From: JBCBRD01 sp039819785
GTDB lineage: Bacteria > Pseudomonadota > Alphaproteobacteria > Rhizobiales > Hyphomicrobiaceae
Assembly: GCA_039819785.1 (NCBI GenBank)
Contig: JBCBRH010000007.1
Coordinates: 61,956 to 125,955 of the forward strand
Length of the DNA stretch: 64,000 nt
Direction: 5' to 3'
Position 1 is the stretch's first letter. Each line of letters starts with the position of its first letter. The position numbers were made by a program, and so were the translations under genes. Shown here one piece after another: positions 17,614-26,151 of the stretch. Under the pieces are notes generated by a model. That model did no database searches. It was not told where the DNA came from and saw only the letters and a list, made by a program, of their open reading frames with translations.

Positions 17614-18393
17614 TCACTGGATACAGCCGATCATGTCGGTTCCGGCGATGTCGGCGAGATCGTCGGGGCGCAGCACAGTCAACTGCCCATCCTCAATTCT
17701 CAAAATGCCGAGCTTCTTAAACGTCGACAGTGTCCGGCAAACATGTACGCCGGTCAGCCCGGTCGCATCACCAATGTCACTTTGCTTCAGGGGCAGGGGG
17801 CAACACGCCCCGGCAACCGCCTTATCGCCCAACTGCCGGTTCCATAGTTCCAGCAGGCAATAGGCGACACGCTCCGGAGCGCGGGTATGCCCCAAAACTG
17901 TCATCCGGTTCAGCGTTCTTTGATGCTGATCGATGAACATGGCTTGCAACGCATCGAAGCTCAAACCGCTATGCGATGCAGTCAAAAGATGCAGGTCGTT
18001 TAGTGTCCCTTGCCAAACCCAACAGTCGGTCAGGGCGACAATGCTGAGATTAGCGTGGCTGTCACAGGAGGTCCGCAGGCCGCGCATGCCGTCGCGCCCA
18101 ATGAGAATATCAAAGAACTGGCGGCGTCCATCGCACAGGCATTTGTAGGGTGCGGCCCAGCCCTGGAGAACGAGCAGGTACGGCAGGGCCTCATCGCCCT
18201 GGGCAATAATGTCAGTCCCGGCAGAGACCCTCCTGGAGGCGATCGGACGGACCGGGGTGTAGAGCGCAGGTAAGTCCAGATTGGGCCGGCCATCTGCAAC
18301 GCGCCCCTGGCGCGGTTGTTCATAGCTGGCACCGTTTTCGTTTCCGGTTTCGGTGAGTTCGTAGGCGTTTGAGTTCGAGGCAAGCATGGACAT
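17614..18393 (-). CDS. Crp/Fnr-family transcriptional regulator (FixK-like)
   Basis: 259-residue regulator. A cyclic-nucleotide-binding-like beta-roll (residues about 45-150; RRVSAGTDIIAQGDEALPYL) and dimer helix lead to a C-terminal winged helix (LKQSDIGDATGLTGVHVCRT). The N-terminal cysteine cluster that holds the Fe-S centre of true Fnr is absent, so it resembles FixK/Dnr-like members. The ATG at 18393 is used because AAGGA stands eight bases upstream; the longer open frame to 18609 is unlikely. It lies amid stress genes, some of which have near-consensus TTGA-N6-TCAA sites upstream, so it may be their regulator. Confidence 0.88.
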   Translation of the reverse strand: MSMLASNSNAYELTETGNENGASYEQPRQGRVADGRPNLDLPALYTPVRPIASRRVSAGTDIIAQGDEALPYLLVLQGWAAPYKCLCDGRRQFFDILIGRDGMRGLRTSCDSHANLSIVALTDCWVWQGTLNDLHLLTASHSGLSFDALQAMFIDQHQRTLNRMTVLGHTRAPERVAYCLLELWNRQLGDKAVAGACCPLPLKQSDIGDATGLTGVHVCRTLSTFKKLGILRIEDGQLTVLRPDDLADIAGTDMIGCIQ

Positions 18394-18951
18394 AATTACG
18401 ATCCTTCTTGTCCGAAGTCTGAGGCGCATCGCGCCCGGCATTGAAGCTAGGCGGTCATCACAGGGCATCGGGCGTGTGTCTGTCTCAATTGGCGCGCAAC
18501 TTTTTTGCGGCGGTCTTTGACGTTTGCTGTTGTCAGGCAGGCCGTTCAAAGGCTGAAACGTCTGAAGCCAGTCAGAGGCGGAGACGGAAGCGGTGTACCG
18601 ATCCGTCACTGCGGGGCTCTTCCAAGGATCGACCTTGGATTGCCAGCAAGCTTTTCAGCGCCACTTGGCGATATGCTCACTGGCTCATAGCCGTGGTTCC
18701 GTCACCGCAATCAGCCTGCGAACCCGCCCGACTGCAGTGCATTTGCCAATGCACTCTGCGACCTCTTCAGTCAGGCTGCGGCATCTGAATTAGACCGCCG
18801 ACGTCGCCTGACGAAACCATGTTAGTCCTTAGGCCAAGGCAACAAATTGACATAGCTCAACCCAGTCGCCGATTCTTACTCGCGCAGCCGTACAACGTCG
18901 CCATATCGCGGGTCCTTCATCCTCGTCGTCGCGGTTTGTGCGCAGCATCCA
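18394..18951. other. 558-base region without a recognised gene
   Basis: This contains the Crp/Fnr promoter at its left end. A TTGACATAGCTCAA site at 18847-18860 has the intact TTGA-N6-TCAA core but no obvious gene to serve, so a small RNA or unrecognised small gene is possible. Several short open frames overlap each other and none resembles a known protein. Confidence 0.5.
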
Positions 18952-19134
18952 TCAGGACTCGTGAGGGCCTCTCGTTTCAGTCAGGACAGAGCGGACGCGT
19001 TGCCACGTCTTGACCTCATCCGCGTTCCCTTTGCGCTCTTCCTCTGCCTGTCGCCGGGCAGCGGCCTGTTCTGCGCGTTGCCCATGTGCGTCAATCAACA
19101 TTTCTGCGAGTTCTTTGATCTTTTCCATTTCCAT
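18952..19134 (-). CDS. small charged protein of unknown function
   Basis: A 60-residue protein starting with MEMEKIKELAEMLIDAHGQR and continuing with an Ala/Arg/Glu-rich helix (AEQAAARRQAEEERKGNADE), almost certainly all-helical and perhaps coiled-coil. The start at 19134 is preceded by AAGGGGAACC. It diverges from the Hsp20 gene across 222 bases that hold a near-FNR site. The function is not recognised. The same-length, cysteine-free, highly charged build would suit a stress-induced accessory protein, but that is speculation. Confidence 0.55.
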   Translation of the reverse strand: MEMEKIKELAEMLIDAHGQRAEQAAARRQAEEERKGNADEVKTWQRVRSVLTETRGPHES

Positions 19135-19198
19135 AATGGTTCCCCTTTTCTTTTTGAAAGGCACGCTTTCCAAATAAACGGAAAAAGACGCGAAAACA

Positions 19199-19212
19199 TT
19201 GACGACCGTTAA
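19199..19212. promoter_or_regulatory. near-consensus FNR-type site between the small gene and hsp20
   Basis: TTGACGACCGTTAA differs from TTGAY-N4-RTCAA at one fixed base. It lies 65 bases upstream of the 60-residue gene and 145 bases upstream of the Hsp20 start. This is weak alone; it gains weight only from similar sites at 14812, 16327, 18847, 22595 and 30010. Confidence 0.3.
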
Positions 19213-19356
19213 ATTCTGCTTTTCTGACTTTGCATCACTCAAGAGGCATTTTGTTAACGGTTGTTAAAGCGCTGCAGTCGAGATCTGGCCATCATGCGGA
19301 ATGTGCCTGCCAATCGCAGGCTTGAGCTTTTCTCACTCGCCAATGAGGAGTTTTCC

Positions 19357-19866
19357 ATGACACTGATGCCAAACCCAAAGAGCGAAACGAAAGCAGCTCC
19401 ATCGCCCTCCGGCGGGGCCGACGTCTTCGGAGCCATGCGGAATGAAATGAACCATGTGTTCGATCGCTTCGAGACCGGCTGGGCGCCATTTCCCGCAGCT
19501 CTTGGCCGCATGTTTGGCCATGACACCGTAATTCCGCAGCTGGACGTCCATGAGAATGGAAGCGAGTTGAAGATCGATGTTGAATTGCCAGGTGTCGATG
19601 AAAAGGACGTTAGCATAACGCTCGCTAACGGGATGTTGAAGGTCAAGGGCGAGAAGAAAAGCGAGCGAGAACAAAGCGAAGAGAACTATCATCTCTCAGA
19701 GCGCAGCTACGGCAGTTTCGAACGGTCGATCCGTATGCCGGACACCATTGATGAGGCCAGTTTATCGGCCAACTTTGAGAACGGCATTCTGCGAATTGTT
19801 GCTCAGAAGCGGCCCGATGCAATCAAGCCAGAGCGTAAAATCGAGATTAAGTCATCGAAGGCCTGA
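19357..19866 (+). CDS. Hsp20/alpha-crystallin small heat-shock protein
   Basis: 169-residue ATP-independent holdase. The alpha-crystallin domain covers about residues 60-155: PQLDVHENGSELKIDVELPG, then DEKDVSITLANGMLKVKGEK, and the signature ANFENGILRI near the end of the domain. The N-terminal arm contains FGAMRNEMNHVFDRFETGW, the usual aromatic segment. The ATG at 19357 has GAGGAG upstream; the extended frame to 19261 is not convincing. A clean hairpin follows the stop. Such proteins are induced by heat, redox or hypoxic stress and here sit beside a universal stress protein. Confidence 0.93.
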   Translation: MTLMPNPKSETKAAPSPSGGADVFGAMRNEMNHVFDRFETGWAPFPAALGRMFGHDTVIPQLDVHENGSELKIDVELPGVDEKDVSITLANGMLKVKGEKKSEREQSEENYHLSERSYGSFERSIRMPDTIDEASLSANFENGILRIVAQKRPDAIKPERKIEIKSSKA

Positions 19867-19876
19867 TGCTGACCAG

Positions 19877-19900
19877 GGAGCCATGTGCGGTCATGGCTCC
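19877..19900 (+). terminator. hairpin after the Hsp20 gene
   Basis: A perfect 9-bp inverted repeat (GGAGCCATG / CATGGCTCC) with a six-base loop lies ten bases after the stop. No T-run follows, so it may act as a weak terminator or mRNA stabiliser. Confidence 0.55.
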
Positions 19901-19974
19901 AGACGCTAAGGCTCGACTGATTTCAGAACCCCCGCCAATGCCGTCCCGCCCCCTCCAAACCTGGACACTTCATC

Positions 19975-20415
19975 ATGCCATTTAAAAAAATCCTCATCGC
20001 CACAGACGGCTCGGACCTGGCAAAAAATGCTGTTTCAAAGGGATTGGCATTGGCCAAAGAACTGGGTGCATCCGTTGTCGCGGTTACGGTAACAGTTCCG
20101 TGGTCATCGATCGTTTCTGGTGAAATGTCGATTGCCTACTCGCATGAGCAATACCTCAAAGGAGCCAAACAACACGCCGAACAACTGCTCGGTGCGGTTG
20201 CAGGCGAGGCGGAGAAAAATGGACTTTCGTGCGAAACTATCCATGTGACCGAAAAATTCGTGTCCGAAGGTGTGCTTGAGACTGCAAAGCAGCACGGCTG
20301 CGATCTCATTGTCATGGCATCGCATGGCCGCCGCGGCCTCAGCCGTTTCTTCCTGGGCAGCCAAACCGATGAGGTTCTGGTGCAAACAGACGTCGCCGTT
20401 CTCGTCGTCCGCTAA
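19975..20415 (+). CDS. universal stress protein (UspA family)
   Basis: 146-residue single-domain Usp. It starts FKKILIATDGSDLAKNAVSK and ends with the ATP-loop region ASHGRRGLSRFFLGS and TDVAVLVVR. The family ATP motif G-2x-G-9x-G(S/T) is altered at its first Gly (Ala in MASHG), so nucleotide binding may be weakened. The stop is three bases before the GTG of the next gene, which suggests coupled translation with the secreted HEVAH protein. It closely resembles the second Usp at 25629-26090, so the two may be paralogues. Confidence 0.92.
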   Translation: MPFKKILIATDGSDLAKNAVSKGLALAKELGASVVAVTVTVPWSSIVSGEMSIAYSHEQYLKGAKQHAEQLLGAVAGEAEKNGLSCETIHVTEKFVSEGVLETAKQHGCDLIVMASHGRRGLSRFFLGSQTDEVLVQTDVAVLVVR

Positions 20416-20418
20416 GTC

Positions 20419-21192
20419 GTGCTGTCGAGCGCCACAGTGGCCCGGCAACGAACGCCCGAAAGGTCTGGCCTGTGTATTCGCTACGGCCTCGTCATCTTAA
20501 GCCTCGTCCTGTTTGGGCAATTGCTGTCGGACGCAGCTTATGCTGCTGAGAAGATACCATTGGTTTCGTGTGCTGATGATCGCGTTCAGGTGTCGAATGC
20601 ATCGCGCGTTGAAGCGGATCTGGTTTGCTCAGCGGCGGCACGCACGATCGCATTCTTCGCGACCTGCAAACTCGTTGTCCCGCCGGCCATCCGCGTGGAC
20701 GTCGTGGACGAACCACCCAAGGTCTGCGGTGTAGATGCGTTCGGGCGCTTTGACGCGGAACGGAATGCTATAGAGGTGATGAACCAAGCAGGCTGTGCGA
20801 AAGCTGCGGGCAAGAACAAGGCCTACGCATCCTTGCCACCCTTGGAGTTCTACAAGAGCATCGTAACTCATGAAGTCGCCCACCGAGTTTTTCGTTTCAA
20901 CCTCAAGGGCGATACACTCTCGCAAGCGGCACACGAATATGTCGCCTACTCGGCACAAATCAGCCTGATGCACGTTGACGTCAGGGATCTCTTCTTAGGG
21001 CCTATTCGCCGAATACCACCTTCGGACTTGGGGCCTTTTGTAAACGTTACACTCCTGATGGCGCCAGAATGGTTTGGAGCCAAAGCCTACGATCATTTCT
21101 CCACTGCTGAAAACGGCTGCCATTTGCTACGCGGAATTGCTGATGGCCGTGTTCGTTTTCCCTCTGAAGACGATCCGATATCTGGAGAGTAG
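20419..21192 (+). CDS. secreted protein with HEVAH motif, putative metallopeptidase-like
   Basis: 257 residues from a GTG start. The hydrophobic segment YGLVILSLVLFGQLLSDAAYA (20 of its residues in the membrane core) and the Ala-x-Ala that follows give a Sec signal ending near residue 43. The mature part has several cysteines (VSCADDR, DLVCSAAAR, TCKLV, KVCGV, AGCAK) suited to disulphides. KSIVTHEVAHRVFRF holds an HExxH zinc motif, and a Glu in AAHEYVAY falls 18 residues after the second His, close to the gluzincin spacing. Family name is uncertain (it may be a DUF6639-like protein), and activity is inferred only. It is coupled to the Usp gene upstream. Confidence 0.7.
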   Translation: MLSSATVARQRTPERSGLCIRYGLVILSLVLFGQLLSDAAYAAEKIPLVSCADDRVQVSNASRVEADLVCSAAARTIAFFATCKLVVPPAIRVDVVDEPPKVCGVDAFGRFDAERNAIEVMNQAGCAKAAGKNKAYASLPPLEFYKSIVTHEVAHRVFRFNLKGDTLSQAAHEYVAYSAQISLMHVDVRDLFLGPIRRIPPSDLGPFVNVTLLMAPEWFGAKAYDHFSTAENGCHLLRGIADGRVRFPSEDDPISGE

Positions 21193-21267
21193 ATTTGCCG
21201 ACCACACGACACAGCACACCATCTCAAAGCCGGAAAAAAGCACGCATCAAGACGGACGGACGGCGGG

Positions 21268-21582
21268 CTACTCTCCCAGTGCCTTGAGACGCGCGCGCAA
21301 CGTGGCAATTTTATCAAGCAGGTCCATCGCCAAGGCAACGCCTGGCGGGTTCAAATCCAGATCATTGGTGAGACGTTTGGCTTGAGCCACGCGAACAACC
21401 GAGACGGATGAAAACCGCCACTGCGTAGCCCCCTGCCCTGTCGGCTCCAGAATGCCTTCTTCGACCAGGGCGGCCACCCAATGCTCTTCGGCTTGGCAGG
21501 CCGTTGACAGATCCTGGAGCGACCATTCGATTTGATCATCCAGGACTTCCGCAGTTTGGTCGTGTCCCTTGTCCTCCGACAT
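21268..21582 (-). CDS. cbpM: CbpM-type modulator of the DnaJ-like co-chaperone
   Basis: 104-residue MerR-like helical protein (WSLQDLSTACQAEEHWVAALVEEGILEP, then WRFSSVSVVRVAQAKRLTND). CbpM binds the J-domain of CbpA and blocks its action with DnaK. It begins six bases after the cbpA stop, in the standard cbpA-cbpM order, which supports the call. Confidence 0.85.
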   Translation of the reverse strand: MSEDKGHDQTAEVLDDQIEWSLQDLSTACQAEEHWVAALVEEGILEPTGQGATQWRFSSVSVVRVAQAKRLTNDLDLNPPGVALAMDLLDKIATLRARLKALGE

Positions 21583-21588
21583 GGTTCT

Positions 21589-22533
21589 TTATGCTCCCAT
21601 TTTTTCTCGAGGGTCGAAAGCAAGCTTCGTTGCCATCTCTTCGTAGGCTTTTTTTGCATCATCGCTGTCGGCTTGCGGCAAGACGACCTTCAACACTGCA
21701 TGAAGATCACCGAGCGTTGCCGCCGGTAGGCCGCGCCCCTTGATCCGCAATTCCTGACCGTGGAACGATCCTGCCGGGACTTTCAAATTGATCGGGCCGG
21801 TTGGGGTCGGAATTTCGACCTTGGCGCCCAGTGCGGCCTCCCATGGCGCAACCGGCAGATCAAAATAGATGTCCTTTCCCGAAACACGAAACAGCCGGTC
21901 AGGTTTGAAGGCCACTTCGAGATAAAGATCTCCTGGCGGCAGTTGCCCCATCCCTGGCGCACCTTGGCCTTTCAAGCGAATATGCTGTCCCTCGCTCACA
22001 CCTTTGGGAATTTTCACCTTAAGTGTCCGATCACGCACGACGAGATGACCGTCAGAATCAATCTGGGGAACGCGCAGCGAGATTTCGCGAGAGGCACCTT
22101 CGAATGCGTCGTGCACGTCGATCACGATCTTGGCATGATGATCTTCGCCGCGCTTATGGAATGCCGCACCCGTTCCCGGCGTTCGCGTCTGACGTCCCAT
22201 TCCCGAAAACATGGCTTCGAAGAAATCACTGAAGTCATGGGTGCCACCCGACGGTGCCCCTGAGAATTCATACCCCGCATCCCAATCCGGTGGCGGGCGG
22301 AAGTCCTGCCCTGGCGATTGACCCTGCCCCAGTTGATCGTAGGCCGCCCGCTTTTCTGGATCGCTGAGCACTTCGTTGGCTTCGCTCACCTGCTTGAACT
22401 TTTCCTCAGCGCCAGGGTCCTTGTTGACATCGGGATGATACTTACGCGCCAACTTGCGAAACGCCCGTTTCACATCATCCTCAGTCGCGCTCCGCTCGAG
22501 GCCCAAGACGCCATAGTAATCCTTGAATTCCAT
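21589..22533 (-). CDS. cbpA: CbpA-type curved-DNA-binding DnaJ co-chaperone
   Basis: 314-residue Hsp40 class II protein. The J-domain lies at residues 1-70 with the HPD motif (KYHPDVNKD) and helix IV. A Gly/Pro/Phe linker follows (GTHDFSDFFEAMFSGMGRQT), with no cysteine zinc finger. The two C-terminal beta-sandwich domains show GVSEGQHIRLKGQGAPG and LRIKGRGLPAATLGDLHAVL. It stimulates DnaK ATPase and in E. coli accumulates in stationary phase. A near-FNR site lies about 60 bases upstream. Confidence 0.93.
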   Translation of the reverse strand: MEFKDYYGVLGLERSATEDDVKRAFRKLARKYHPDVNKDPGAEEKFKQVSEANEVLSDPEKRAAYDQLGQGQSPGQDFRPPPDWDAGYEFSGAPSGGTHDFSDFFEAMFSGMGRQTRTPGTGAAFHKRGEDHHAKIVIDVHDAFEGASREISLRVPQIDSDGHLVVRDRTLKVKIPKGVSEGQHIRLKGQGAPGMGQLPPGDLYLEVAFKPDRLFRVSGKDIYFDLPVAPWEAALGAKVEIPTPTGPINLKVPAGSFHGQELRIKGRGLPAATLGDLHAVLKVVLPQADSDDAKKAYEEMATKLAFDPREKMGA

Positions 22534-22594
22534 ACCAACTCACTAATCGAGAGAAACTCTGCGTGCGTTACAGCACACTACGTTGATGGCAACG

Positions 22595-22608
22595 TTGATC
22601 GAAGGCAA
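22595..22608. promoter_or_regulatory. near-consensus FNR-type site upstream of cbpA
   Basis: TTGATCGAAGGCAA matches TTGAY-N4-RTCAA except for one base (G for T). It overlaps a neighbouring CGTTG-N4-CAACG palindrome at 22581-22594. It is about 62 bases ahead of the cbpA start. Confidence 0.3.
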
Positions 22609-22703
22609 CAAACTGGTGGCGCATGACCTGAGTACATGGTTTGCGAGACCGGCAACGATCGCGCAGGTCTGCACGGTGGCTAACAGAAATTATGAAATCC
22701 AGC

Positions 22704-23798
22704 TCATGGCTGGTCAATGACCGCCTGGATCGGCCGACGCAATGATGGCGCCAGTGATGGCCCGCGACCGAAACGCACGATCAGATCCGGTCGCCGACTT
22801 CCCAATCCGAGATACGACGAAATCTGTGGCCGTAACGATGCGACCTCGACAGGTTGATTGATAAACGCTTGGCGGATGCCGAGCGCTGTCGCCTGGAGAG
22901 CAAAGCGCTGATAGGCGCGACCAGCAGCAACCCAACCGGCCTGGTCGTTTGTAGGTGCTGCAAACACGGCAATTCCAGCTGACGACCGGATATGCCTGGC
23001 ATACTTGTCGTTCTCACTTTTTTCCGTGATCATAAACGGCAACAGGCGGCGTGCGATCCATCCGGGTAGTGACGGGTTGCCCGTGCTGCGCCCTGAAAGT
23101 CCATCAAGGTGTTCGATGGCCATGCGGTCGTTGAACCTGATCCAGGAGATCAGCTCCGCCATAAAAGCTTCATCGCGCATCTGTGCTGTGTTGCCCTGGA
23201 CAACGTAGTCGAGAACAGCGTCCATGCGGTTGCGTTCAGTTAGCAGCATGCACTCAACGCCATCCAGGGCGCCGGCGGTCCGCAGCGTGTTCAAGTCTTC
23301 CAGGCCTACAGGACGTCCGTCATACACAGCACGCGTGCATTGGCGTTTTGTAATTGCGCCGGCAAGTCCGTTACGTGATGGCTGGCCAGGATCAATCGAA
23401 ATGGTTATGTGATCCTCGGCTGGTGAACCGAACTCTACATTTGCCTTGAAGCCAAGCAAGGCTGCTGCTTGCACCATATTCTCCACTGCACAGCCCAACG
23501 AGGCAAAAAGGTGATGGTCGTCAGGATCAACGGCTGGGCAGCGGCGCGTGACATCCGGTTTAATCGTGATCCGTTTTTCAGAGACCGTGAAACGCCACGG
23601 CTGTGTGTTGTGACTGTTGGCGGCAAGGGTACCAGCCCGGACAATCTCCCTCACCCCGCCCATGACATCGAGCGGACGCCAAATCAGCTCGACAGCCTCA
23701 TCATAGGTTTTCAGATTCGGGCTCTCTGCGCGGGCCGATCCTGCTGTAGCATGCACACCCACGGTCGTTGCTCCCACTACAAAGGTTCGACGGTTCAT
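22704..23798 (-). CDS. Acg-like nitroreductase-family protein with Tat signal
   Basis: 364 residues. The N-terminus MNRRTFVVGATTVGVHATAG has a twin-arginine motif and ends in Ala-rich sequence before residue 25. It is followed by a double nitroreductase fold: RAGTLAANSHNTQPWRFTVS carries the FMN-phosphate-binding pattern, and later VAAGRAYQRFALQATALGI. This is the pattern of the Acg family (Mycobacterium Rv2032), FMN-binding proteins of unclear activity that may sequester flavin under hypoxia. Its presence with Hsp20, Usp and CBS genes mirrors the DosR regulon. Export in folded, flavin-loaded form is suggested by the Tat signal. Confidence 0.85.
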   Translation of the reverse strand: MNRRTFVVGATTVGVHATAGSARAESPNLKTYDEAVELIWRPLDVMGGVREIVRAGTLAANSHNTQPWRFTVSEKRITIKPDVTRRCPAVDPDDHHLFASLGCAVENMVQAAALLGFKANVEFGSPAEDHITISIDPGQPSRNGLAGAITKRQCTRAVYDGRPVGLEDLNTLRTAGALDGVECMLLTERNRMDAVLDYVVQGNTAQMRDEAFMAELISWIRFNDRMAIEHLDGLSGRSTGNPSLPGWIARRLLPFMITEKSENDKYARHIRSSAGIAVFAAPTNDQAGWVAAGRAYQRFALQATALGIRQAFINQPVEVASLRPQISSYLGLGSRRPDLIVRFGRGPSLAPSLRRPIQAVIDQP

Positions 23799-24308
23799 CG
23801 CGACTACTCCTGAAAATTCAGTTCGTTCGCTTTCCTAGACCGCAACCCCGCGTCTTTGATGAGCCTAGTCCGATCAGTTTGCGCGACTTTAAATTTTGAG
23901 ACATTGACGCAGCGCAGTGTCAGTAGCAGTCCGATGAGAGCAGTCTTCAAAACCTAGAGATTTGCGCTAGGAGGCCGCATGTATTGCGTCTGGCAGTTGG
24001 ACGGCGGCTCAACAAGACGCTGACGGGTCTGCTTGCATTGACGATAATGTTGGCGATCTCCTGGTTGGCGTGTTTCCGGCTGATTGCGCGCTCCGACGTG
24101 CCACGGACCCTGAGCACCGGATAAATGACGGATGAAACCGCCTTTTAAGTTCACATGGTAGTGGAGACAGAAATATTCATTCTAGAACTTGGGCGGCCAA
24201 TACACGAGGGGTTTTCTGTCTATCTGTTCGACCCGGTACAGCTGGGCCTGGCAACTCGATCCGCTTTCGCATGGTCCCCGGAAATCCAACACCATCGAGG
24301 TGACCTGT
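23799..24308. other. 510-base divergent region without a gene
   Basis: This separates the leftward nitroreductase gene from the rightward M23 peptidase gene and must hold both promoters. I see no perfect FNR box, no clear palindrome and no credible small gene. A GAGG ribosome site precedes the peptidase ATG. Confidence 0.45.
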
Positions 24309-25268
24309 ATGGATAACATGGTGATGGTTCTGCAGGTGATTGTGCCGCTCGCGCTGCTTCTTTGGTTGGTGGGCCGGCCATCAGAAAGCAGGATTGGATT
24401 TCTTTTCCAGACCATCGGAACCGGCCTCAGCCTCGTTGCGTCGTGGTTTACAGCCATCTGGGTCATGCCACCGCTTTGGGTATTCTACATCTTTGCTGTT
24501 CTTTGGCTGCTAGGTGCAGGCGCCGGGCTATATCGTATGAGAACGACGACCTCACCCATTCTTCCAATTCGTAGAGCTGGCTGGGCCGGTCTGGCATTTT
24601 CGACGCTACTTACGATATCCGGTGGTTATGTCTCTTGCATTGCGTATCGAGGACTGACCCCACAGAATACCGACGTTGTCGAAATTAGATCACCATTTCC
24701 ACCTGGAATGTACATGGTTGCGCACGGTGGATTCAACGAAATGATCAATGGGCATGCGAAAATACAAAATCTTCCCGTTGAGAGATCAAAAAAGTGGCGC
24801 GGCCAGACCTACGGACTGGATTTTTTCAAGATAGACGAGCTTGGTCTTCGTGTTCGCGGTTGGCGGCCAACTGAGCCTAAGGCTTACGTTAGCTACGGGA
24901 CGCCCATCTATGCGCCTTGCAGCGGCAGTGTGATTTCTCGAACAGTCGATCTGCCCGATATGCCGGTGCCTGTGATGGACCGGGACAACATGCTAGGAAA
25001 CCATGTGCTTCTTGACTGCGGCACGTATTGGGTTCTGCTGGCGCACTTTCGACAAGGGACTGTGAGTGTTAGCCCTGGTGACCAAATCGAGGTCGGCACG
25101 CAGCTTGGAGAGCTTGGGAACTCCGGCAACAGTTCCGAACCGCATCTGCATATCCACGCGCAGCGACCTGCCTCGAGCAATCATCTAATTTCCGGTGAAC
25201 CGCTGGCAATGAAGATCGGTGGCCGCTTCTTGGTTCGAAATGATATCCTGACGATAGTCGCTCGGTGA
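24309..25268 (+). CDS. membrane-anchored M23 (LytM-type) peptidase
   Basis: 319 residues. The N-terminal third has four hydrophobic segments (MVLQVIVPLALLLWLVG, TGLSLVASWFTAIWVM, VFYIFAVLWLLGAGAGL, AGLAFSTLLTISGGYVS), and a C-terminal M23 domain follows. Zinc ligands appear as the His of INGHAKIQN, the Asp of YGLDFFK and the HLHIH near residue 278. SYGTPIYAPCSGSVI and GNSGNSSEPHLHIHAQ are family landmarks. The spacing fits a subgroup with His well ahead of the Asp. Peptidoglycan or another extracytoplasmic peptide is the likely substrate. The ATG is chosen for its GAGG eight bases upstream. Confidence 0.82.
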   Translation: MDNMVMVLQVIVPLALLLWLVGRPSESRIGFLFQTIGTGLSLVASWFTAIWVMPPLWVFYIFAVLWLLGAGAGLYRMRTTTSPILPIRRAGWAGLAFSTLLTISGGYVSCIAYRGLTPQNTDVVEIRSPFPPGMYMVAHGGFNEMINGHAKIQNLPVERSKKWRGQTYGLDFFKIDELGLRVRGWRPTEPKAYVSYGTPIYAPCSGSVISRTVDLPDMPVPVMDRDNMLGNHVLLDCGTYWVLLAHFRQGTVSVSPGDQIEVGTQLGELGNSGNSSEPHLHIHAQRPASSNHLISGEPLAMKIGGRFLVRNDILTIVAR

Positions 25269-25628
25269 TGGCTGCGCATTGGCCCAATGGTTGGCCCACC
25301 GCGTCGATCACAAGCAAGGTCGGCCACGTTCGTAGCTGGAGGTGTCGCGCGAACGATCTCGGTTCAGGGGTCATATGACCGCTCTCGAAGATTGAGCGGA
25401 TGTCGTGCCGGTGACACGCAATCGCGGTTCTTAAGCTGATACAGATGTTCGGCAGCTGAGGCGACAAGCTGGAACAGGGCGGGAAGACGATGGCGGCTGC
25501 GATGCGCCGGGGTTGTTCATCATTGAGGCGCGGGTCGTTGGCTTCTCGTGCCGCTGCCTCGATTTATGCTATGGGTCCTTGAAGAGTATGTAACCATCGC
25601 TGGGAGCGCAGGCCATCAAGGGAAGACC
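25269..25628. other. 360-base region without a recognised gene
   Basis: I find no protein-like open frame, hairpin terminator or consensus regulatory box here. It must hold the promoter of the second universal stress protein, whose ATG is preceded by AAGGGAAG. Confidence 0.45.
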
Positions 25629-26090
25629 ATGTACAAAAAAATACTGATTGCCATTGATGGGTCCGAACTCTCCTTTACTGCGCTGAGAAACGGTCTCAAG
25701 CTTGCACAAATCCTGGGGGCAGATGTTGTGGTTGTGACCGTGACGGAAAAATGGTCCGCACTTGAGGTGGCAGCTCAGGTTCGGTGCGGCGAAAACCATC
25801 CAATCGAACAGTACGAAGAAGCAGCCCGCGAAGCCGCATCCAACATTGCGGAACAGGGCAAAAACGTAGCTGATGAATTGAATACTGACTTCCGTTTCAT
25901 TCACGTTGCGGACCAGCATCCCGCAATGGGCATCGTATCGTTGGCCAAGGAACAAGGCTGTGACCTGATCGTCATGGGCTCGCATGGCCGATCTGGACTA
26001 GAGAAAGTTCTGCTCGGCAGTGTCGCCCAGAACGTTCTGACCCTTAGCCCCATACCGGTGCTCGTGGAAAAATCCGCCACGTCGGAGTGA
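25629..26090 (+). CDS. universal stress protein (UspA family), second copy
   Basis: 153-residue Usp. It begins YKKILIAIDGSELSFTALRN and carries an intact ATP-binding motif (MGSHGRSGLEKVLLGSVAQN: G-2x-G-9x-GS), unlike the copy at 19975. The start at 25629 is supported by AAGGGAAG; an upstream extension is open but not protein-like. It precedes a VIT1-type transporter gene by 61 bases on the same strand, so co-transcription is possible. Confidence 0.92.
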   Translation: MYKKILIAIDGSELSFTALRNGLKLAQILGADVVVVTVTEKWSALEVAAQVRCGENHPIEQYEEAAREAASNIAEQGKNVADELNTDFRFIHVADQHPAMGIVSLAKEQGCDLIVMGSHGRSGLEKVLLGSVAQNVLTLSPIPVLVEKSATSE

Positions 26091-26151
26091 TGGGCGCTCC
26101 CCCTCCCGTGTTGGATAGTGGGAAATTCACAAGAAAACGGGGAGCAATACA

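Noticed and set aside
23870..23935. TTGACGCAGCGCAG and neighbouring TTGAT-like sequences as FNR boxes upstream of the nitroreductase
   Set aside because: Only one half-site is present; the second half does not pair.
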